A stretch of DNA of 64,000 nt from Aphelenchoides besseyi (taxonomy: Eukaryota; Nematoda; Chromadorea; Rhabditida; Aphelenchoididae). Positions 59,464 through 64,000 of the stretch are shown here, piece by piece (position 1 is the stretch's first letter; every line of letters starts with the position of its first letter). The notes under the pieces are model-generated. The model was not told where the DNA came from. It ran no database searches and saw only the letters and a list, made by a program, of their open reading frames with translations. The DNA lies in NCBI GenBank assembly GCA_024699855.1, contig JAMPIQ010000002.1:5828001-5892000 (forward strand), read 5' to 3'. The translations under genes were made by a program, and so were the position numbers.

Positions 59464-60445
59464 TAGACACCGGTTATACAAAACAATTTGCATGTGATCA
59501 GTCCAAAAGCCATTGACGCAACCAGGAATGAGCTCAAAATCGTTGGACCAGCAAAATTGCAACCATCTAAAAGATTCGAAGTGAACTATTTGTTACGATT
59601 GCATAGTGACAAAGTGACGGTTCTGTTATGATTGAACAGACAAACGTCATCTTCCACACACTCATTATCTCAGTTATTTTGCTGTTAGATGAGGAAATAG
59701 CGAGTTGATCAAACGTCTTTCAATTGGTCTTTCTCTCTCCAAACGTAACTCAACAACATTCCAACTACTCACCTGTATCGCAGCTTTGAACACAACCCTA
59801 AGTTTGAGCAAAAGTTGGTATTTGCAATTAAACACACAAACCGTATACTGTTTTCCTTCGTATCGAAAATGACCGCAATGCGAAATGCGGACGATTTCAG
59901 TGTCGGCGGTCAACGTTCCTGAATCCAAGGCACACGTTCGAATCACTAGTGTTTGAGAAGGATTATCGGCTAAATTTGTTGTTAAAGCAGGATTGAAAGA
60001 CCAATTTTACATTGATAGCCACTGACTTTAACGCAGTGGTCAGCTGGAAATAGTCCTTTTCGATCTTTCTAAAATAGATGAATAGTTGAATTCCGCTTAC
60101 CAACTTGTTAACTGTTTTACCTTGAAAGCCCAACAGGGAAACTGAAATTCGATTTATTTTGTTTGACGTAAATCTTTACCTGATAATTGGAGGCGGTACT
60201 TGTTGCTGGATAGGAAATACTAAAGACATAACCGGCCTCATTATTCGGCAGATCTCACAAACTTACCTTGAATTGAATTGATCTTCACAGCTCGGTGTTG
60301 AACGGTTGAATGAGCTGCAAACGAAACATCCGATTCCAGCCGACGAAACAGAACACAAGCTGCATAAGAACGTGATACGAAAAAACCATTTTACATCCAA
60401 AAAAAAAGAACGAGGTACAGTGAAATTTGTCGATTTTATTGCCAT
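59464..60445 (-). CDS. GPI-anchored Ly6/uPAR-like protein
   Basis: About six exons. The start MAIKSTNFTVPRSFF precedes a hydrophobic stretch (FFRITFLCSLCSVSSA). The cysteine pattern follows a three-finger Ly6 domain: IGCFVCSSFN, PSCEDQFNS, FPCWAFK, DHCVKVSG, IRTCALDSG, ISHCGHF, YTVCVFNCK and a final GCN. After GCN comes a hydrophobic C-terminus (LSSFLVASMAFGLITCKLF), a typical GPI-addition signal. Relatives (quiver/sleepless-type and other Ly6 proteins) modulate receptors or channels at the cell surface. The junction of the last exon (donor near 59767) is uncertain, and so is the start. Confidence 0.68.
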
Positions 60446-60699
60446 CAAATTTGTCAGAGACACTCTTCTTCTACCGGTAAATTGACGAAAGTTGTGTTGG
60501 GGATCAATTTCGTTTAGCAATAACACGGCAGAGTGAGACACAGTCAAACACATCACCATTTTGAGACGGCGACGGCTTCATCTCTGACGTGCCATCGCCG
60601 CGCGTCGACAGTAATCGTAAAGCAACGTGACTGAAACAAAAGATGTTAAGATGTGCAATGTTCGACGAGGGCCAACAGGTTAGAAGAGGAGGACACACT

Positions 60700-62560
60700 A
60701 ATGACCCTCAAAAGACTTATGAATAACAATAGAAACACGAAAAGGTTGTTAATGGAATAGGCACAATGGACGCAAAACGTGAATAACATTCTTCAAAAAA
60801 CCTCAATGAGGGAAAAATTGCAATTTTTGATCGATGATCATCGACAAGATGCAGATACTACAAAGCAGACTGTTGAGTTAAAAATGATTGCAAATGTCAA
60901 ATCGCGAACTGAAATTGACGTCAAAACTTGAAAGCTAAAAAAATCTGCTGATCTCATTTGATCTACTCAAATCTGATGATTTTGACGTGGCTTTCAACCT
61001 GCTGTTAAGACGAGCATTTGGACCACGAAACATCTGGAAAACGAGGGAAAAGGTCGTTTGGTTGCTGTTTCGTTGGTTGCCATAAATCGACAGAAAGTGC
61101 CCGCGTCCTTAAAATTGCTCTTGCGCTCGTTTCCAACGCTCAAAATGCTTTTCTTCTGAACGTCTTAAAGACCGTTGCAGAAATTGAAGGACCGGGAGGA
61201 ACGACGTGAATACAAAAACATAATTTTTCATGCGCTACAATAGTCACAGAGAACGCGAAGGATTTCGTTTCCCGAAGCTAAAACCTTTGACATCGTTTTT
61301 CGTTGAAGATTGAAAAGAGGACAAGAATATTTGAAGAGTAATCGCCGAATACCTGCACAATGTCTTTCTCACGGGACATTTGATACGAAAAAGAAAACTG
61401 AAGAATGTTCTTGTGAAATTATGTAAAATTCAAAGAACGTTAATGTTTGCGAAGCTTCGAAATCACGACGTACCCTTTGGCTGTGTGGTTCGGGAATGGC
61501 GCGTAGCCAAATTTCAGGAATCAACTAACATCGTTACTGACAATCCTTGGCTCATTGTGTCCAGACGAGAAATTCAATTTTGATGATTGTGCGCAACCGT
61601 CGATTGATAGAACAGAATTCGCGGTTTGTTGAAAGAACAGTCGTAGGGATTGAGAGGACAAGTCGTCAGGGGGTTTGGAGCATTGAAGCAAAAGAACGAC
61701 AATACACTCAAAGCACGAAGCAAATTCTTTTCCGTCTGGTTGACGGTGAAAAAACGAGCTCCGGAAATTTTTTGGCCAAACTCACAGTCAGACGGCCAAA
61801 ATCTGTTCATTTAAACCAAAAGGCACGGCTCTCTGGTCAAAACACATGGAGCTCGTTTGTTGGCAATTAGAAAGCAATTTCGGACTTTCCGTCAAGTTCG
61901 CTTCAATGTCCCTGTGGATTAGTGGAATACCGACTTTATTGGTCGATGAAATCCGATAGTCTAACCATACGGTTCAAAGGGCTATCAATAGCCTATAAAC
62001 CGTTCCAACGGCAAAAACAACTTGTTAGTGGATTTAAGTTTCTGTTTTCTAAACAACATGAAAAGTGGGAATTAAACTTTGTGACGGCTGAAAAGGAACG
62101 AATTTGAAATTGAGAAGTTGACAAATGAAACATTTTCATACTTCGCGGCCGCAGTTTCCCATCAAACGAGATGGTTAGTCGGAGACCTAATGTCCACACA
62201 ACTTTTAAAAGCAGCTAATTTTGCTTTCCGGAAAAACGTTGGAAACTTTTAAGCAACTCATCCGCCCGTCCTTTTCGCTTCCATTCTACTCGTTTCTTTT
62301 ACGACAACACTTCATTTAGTTTGTCTAGATCCCTTGAAGCAAAAAACGAGCTGCAGTCCGGCCAAAAGGTTCTCAAGACTTATCCTTTTTGTCAACAGTC
62401 AACTTTCGCACATCAGAAACCAACAATGCTTATACTTCAATTTGTTTCTTAATTCTATCGACATCGGGCAGGATACACGATTCTAAACGGTTTATTTTCC
62501 AACGTCCCACATTTCTTCGCGACAGATTACAATTCGTTTCCTAACGTTGTGTGGGATGCA
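60700..62560. other. Gene-poor stretch
   Basis: Open frames here (61018-61209, 61380-61583, 61547-61870) show no domain and partly overlap opposite frames. Nothing is supported. Confidence 0.45.
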
Positions 62561-62562
62561 AT

Positions 62563-63239
62563 CTAGGCCGAGCCTGGAGGTTTTAAGTTTTGATAGGGCC
62601 ACAATGGACGTCCAAGAGTCAAAACAGCTAGATTCCATACTCCTACAAGGAAGGCCAAGTGAGCCAGAATTTTTGCAACTAGTGCCATGCGAGCATCACG
62701 TGGAGTTGCTTCTTCGCTTTTCTTTCCAGCATCAAGTCCAGCCTAAGAAAGTAAAACATTAAGAATTAAAATGATACGCAAAATTACCTGGAATGCTTCA
62801 ACACGTTTACGCAACTTCGGATCGTAGAGTCCGTACTTGCCCATGACCAATTTGCCAACTCGAGTGCCTTCTGGCAAACGTGGCAAAATCTTTCCGCCTG
62901 CGCCCAATTGCCAACCTCCGGGATTCAACGGATCGAACTCATCCAACGTGGGCTTCTTGCCCGGTGGTGTAGCCACAGCGCTGACGCGACGAACTGACTG
63001 TTGAGCGGTACGAGAAACAGCGCGTCCCAACATTCCGATGTCTTTCTCGTAGATGATAGGAGAAACCGATGGGATCGAAGCGGACAAAGTCGAGTTCTGA
63101 AACACAACAATAACGAAATAAAATCGAAATAAAACACGCTGGAAAAGCGAATATCGATAAGGAGAAAACCCACTTGTGGAATTAGTTCTCCCGTGCTAAC
63201 AATGAGGTTGGCAATGCGGTTAAATTTCAAAGTGCTCAT
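62563..63239 (-). CDS. Putative mitochondrial single-span membrane protein
   Basis: Exons 63174-63239, 62788-63096 and 62563-62742 close in frame to 184 residues. A basic, hydroxylated N-terminal half (AVSRTAQQSVRRVSAVATPP) looks like a mitochondrial targeting region. A conserved-looking middle reads DEFDPLNPGGWQLGAGGKIL and KLVMGKYGLYDPKLRKRV. One membrane segment follows (MALVAKILAHLAFLVGVWNL) and a short tail with LGRPLWPYQNLKPP. The layout suits an accessory subunit of a respiratory complex, but I could not name it. Confidence 0.65.
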
Positions 63240-63676
63240 TGATCACAATCCTGCAATTAAACAGAAATGGGCACGCAGATTCGTAGATTTTGAAGCCCGC
63301 AATCAACGAGTCAGTGAAAAGAACATTCAACATAAAAAGCATAAGAGTTCGATTCAAAAACAAGCTTGTGAACAAATCCAAAGTCTCTTAACGTTCGCAG
63401 TTAGATTCAAATACAAAAACCCGAGTCCCGATTACTCGATACGACAATCTTCAGACTCTCCGACCAACACGACCGGGTGGTTTGCAGCTGCCGAAGAGCA
63501 AAAAAAATGCCACAGGTCCCGAAGAGATCAGAGGGCGCCAAAAGAACGTTCAGATTTGAAGAAAAGCTTTTGCCATGAGTTTTTTTGTTGAAATATCCTA
63601 TAGATTGTATTTTGCGTGTTGATTGCTCATTCGATATTTGAAGAATCTTATTGTTGTTTTTAGTTGTTCCCATAAA

Positions 63677-64000
63677 ATGAACGCCCCATCGTTCCAAACC
63701 ATCCGTCTTCCAGACGGTCAGGACGCTGAGGGGACGACCGTGTTGATGTCTTTGAAGTCTGAGAATCTCTTCGAAATTTACAATGCGGCCGAGATCTGTA
63801 AGTTGAAACCTTTGAACTGATTGCTTACGGGATTTAGATGACGAGAATTTGAGTCACGATTCGAGCTTTGATCCGTCACATCTGACGGTCAAATCGATCG
63901 TTATCGATCGTTTTTGTTACATTTGTATCGGCAAATCTGTAGTCATTTTGCAAGTCGGATCAAACGCAGAAACCGAGATGTCTTTCGAATTGAACGGTGG
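63677..64000 (+). CDS. Unknown gene, 5' part only
   Basis: Exon 1 (63677-63797) starts MNAPSFQTIRLPDGQDAEGT and joins exon 2 (from 63838) in frame, reading DENLSHDSSFDPSHLTVKS and FCYICIGKSVVILQVGSNAE up to the window edge. The second exon looks beta-rich. No family could be assigned from about 95 residues. The gene continues beyond 64000. Confidence 0.6.

Noticed and set aside
59797..59815. A second SL1-like string (CCCTAAGTTTGAGC)
   Set aside because: It has one extra base in the core, no GT donor after GAG and no pairing stem, and it lies in the coding strand complement of the Ly6-like gene, so it is chance.
1..64000. CRISPR arrays, bacterial operons, rRNA or tRNA genes
   Set aside because: No regular short repeats, no Shine-Dalgarno-type gene starts, and no cloverleaf or rRNA core was recognised by eye; a tRNA scan could not be run.

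Overview
The window is animal nuclear DNA, most likely from a nematode. Coding segments are broken by many very short introns (about 36-60 bp, GT-AG, with T-rich acceptors), genes are dense on both strands, and several families are typical of nematodes: an NRF-6-like acyltransferase, a secreted nitrobindin-like protein, N-myristoylated globins and Tc1 transposons. A sequence nearly identical to the nematode SL1 spliced leader also sits inside a retrotransposon LTR. I cannot name the species.

Layout. 1-2935: nothing convincing. 2936-6800: a cluster of five small secreted basic-peptide genes. Three are near-identical His/Arg-rich copies, two of them arms of an inverted repeat. 7.7-12.5 kb: an NRF-6-like membrane acyltransferase and a convergent secreted cystine-knot-like factor. 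12.6-19.1 kb: a long gene-poor stretch. 19.1-24.1 kb: housekeeping genes for TRAPPC6, a NOVA-like KH RNA-binding protein and gamma-SNAP. 24.5-31.1 kb: a decayed region with a Rab pseudogene and a zinc-finger-like pseudogene; between its parts lies a young LTR element (27485-30833, TSD GAAA) that carries an envelope-like gene but has no room for gag-pol. Its LTR contains the SL1-like leader, with a splice donor and stem-loops. 31.3-43.3 kb: an unknown two-exon gene, a GLUT-type sugar transporter, a small membrane protein, a nitrobindin-like secreted protein, a broken globin next to an apparently intact globin, a small unknown protein, and two tandem membrane DnaJ genes in operon-like spacing. 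44.2-49.6 kb: a carboxylesterase whose last codons now lie in a Tc1-like element, which itself contains a second Tc1-like element. 49.7-64 kb: ALG7/DPAGT1, a large son-of-sevenless gene, a GPI-anchored Ly6-like protein, a small putative mitochondrial membrane protein and the start of an unknown gene.

Functionally, the housekeeping genes cover vesicle traffic (TRAPPC6, gamma-SNAP), N-glycosylation (ALG7), Ras signalling (SOS), protein folding (DnaJ) and RNA processing (KH protein). The most unusual item is the env-only LTR element with an SL-RNA-like LTR. Exon ends were read by eye from frame continuity and splice consensus; where I could not close a model, the entry says so.
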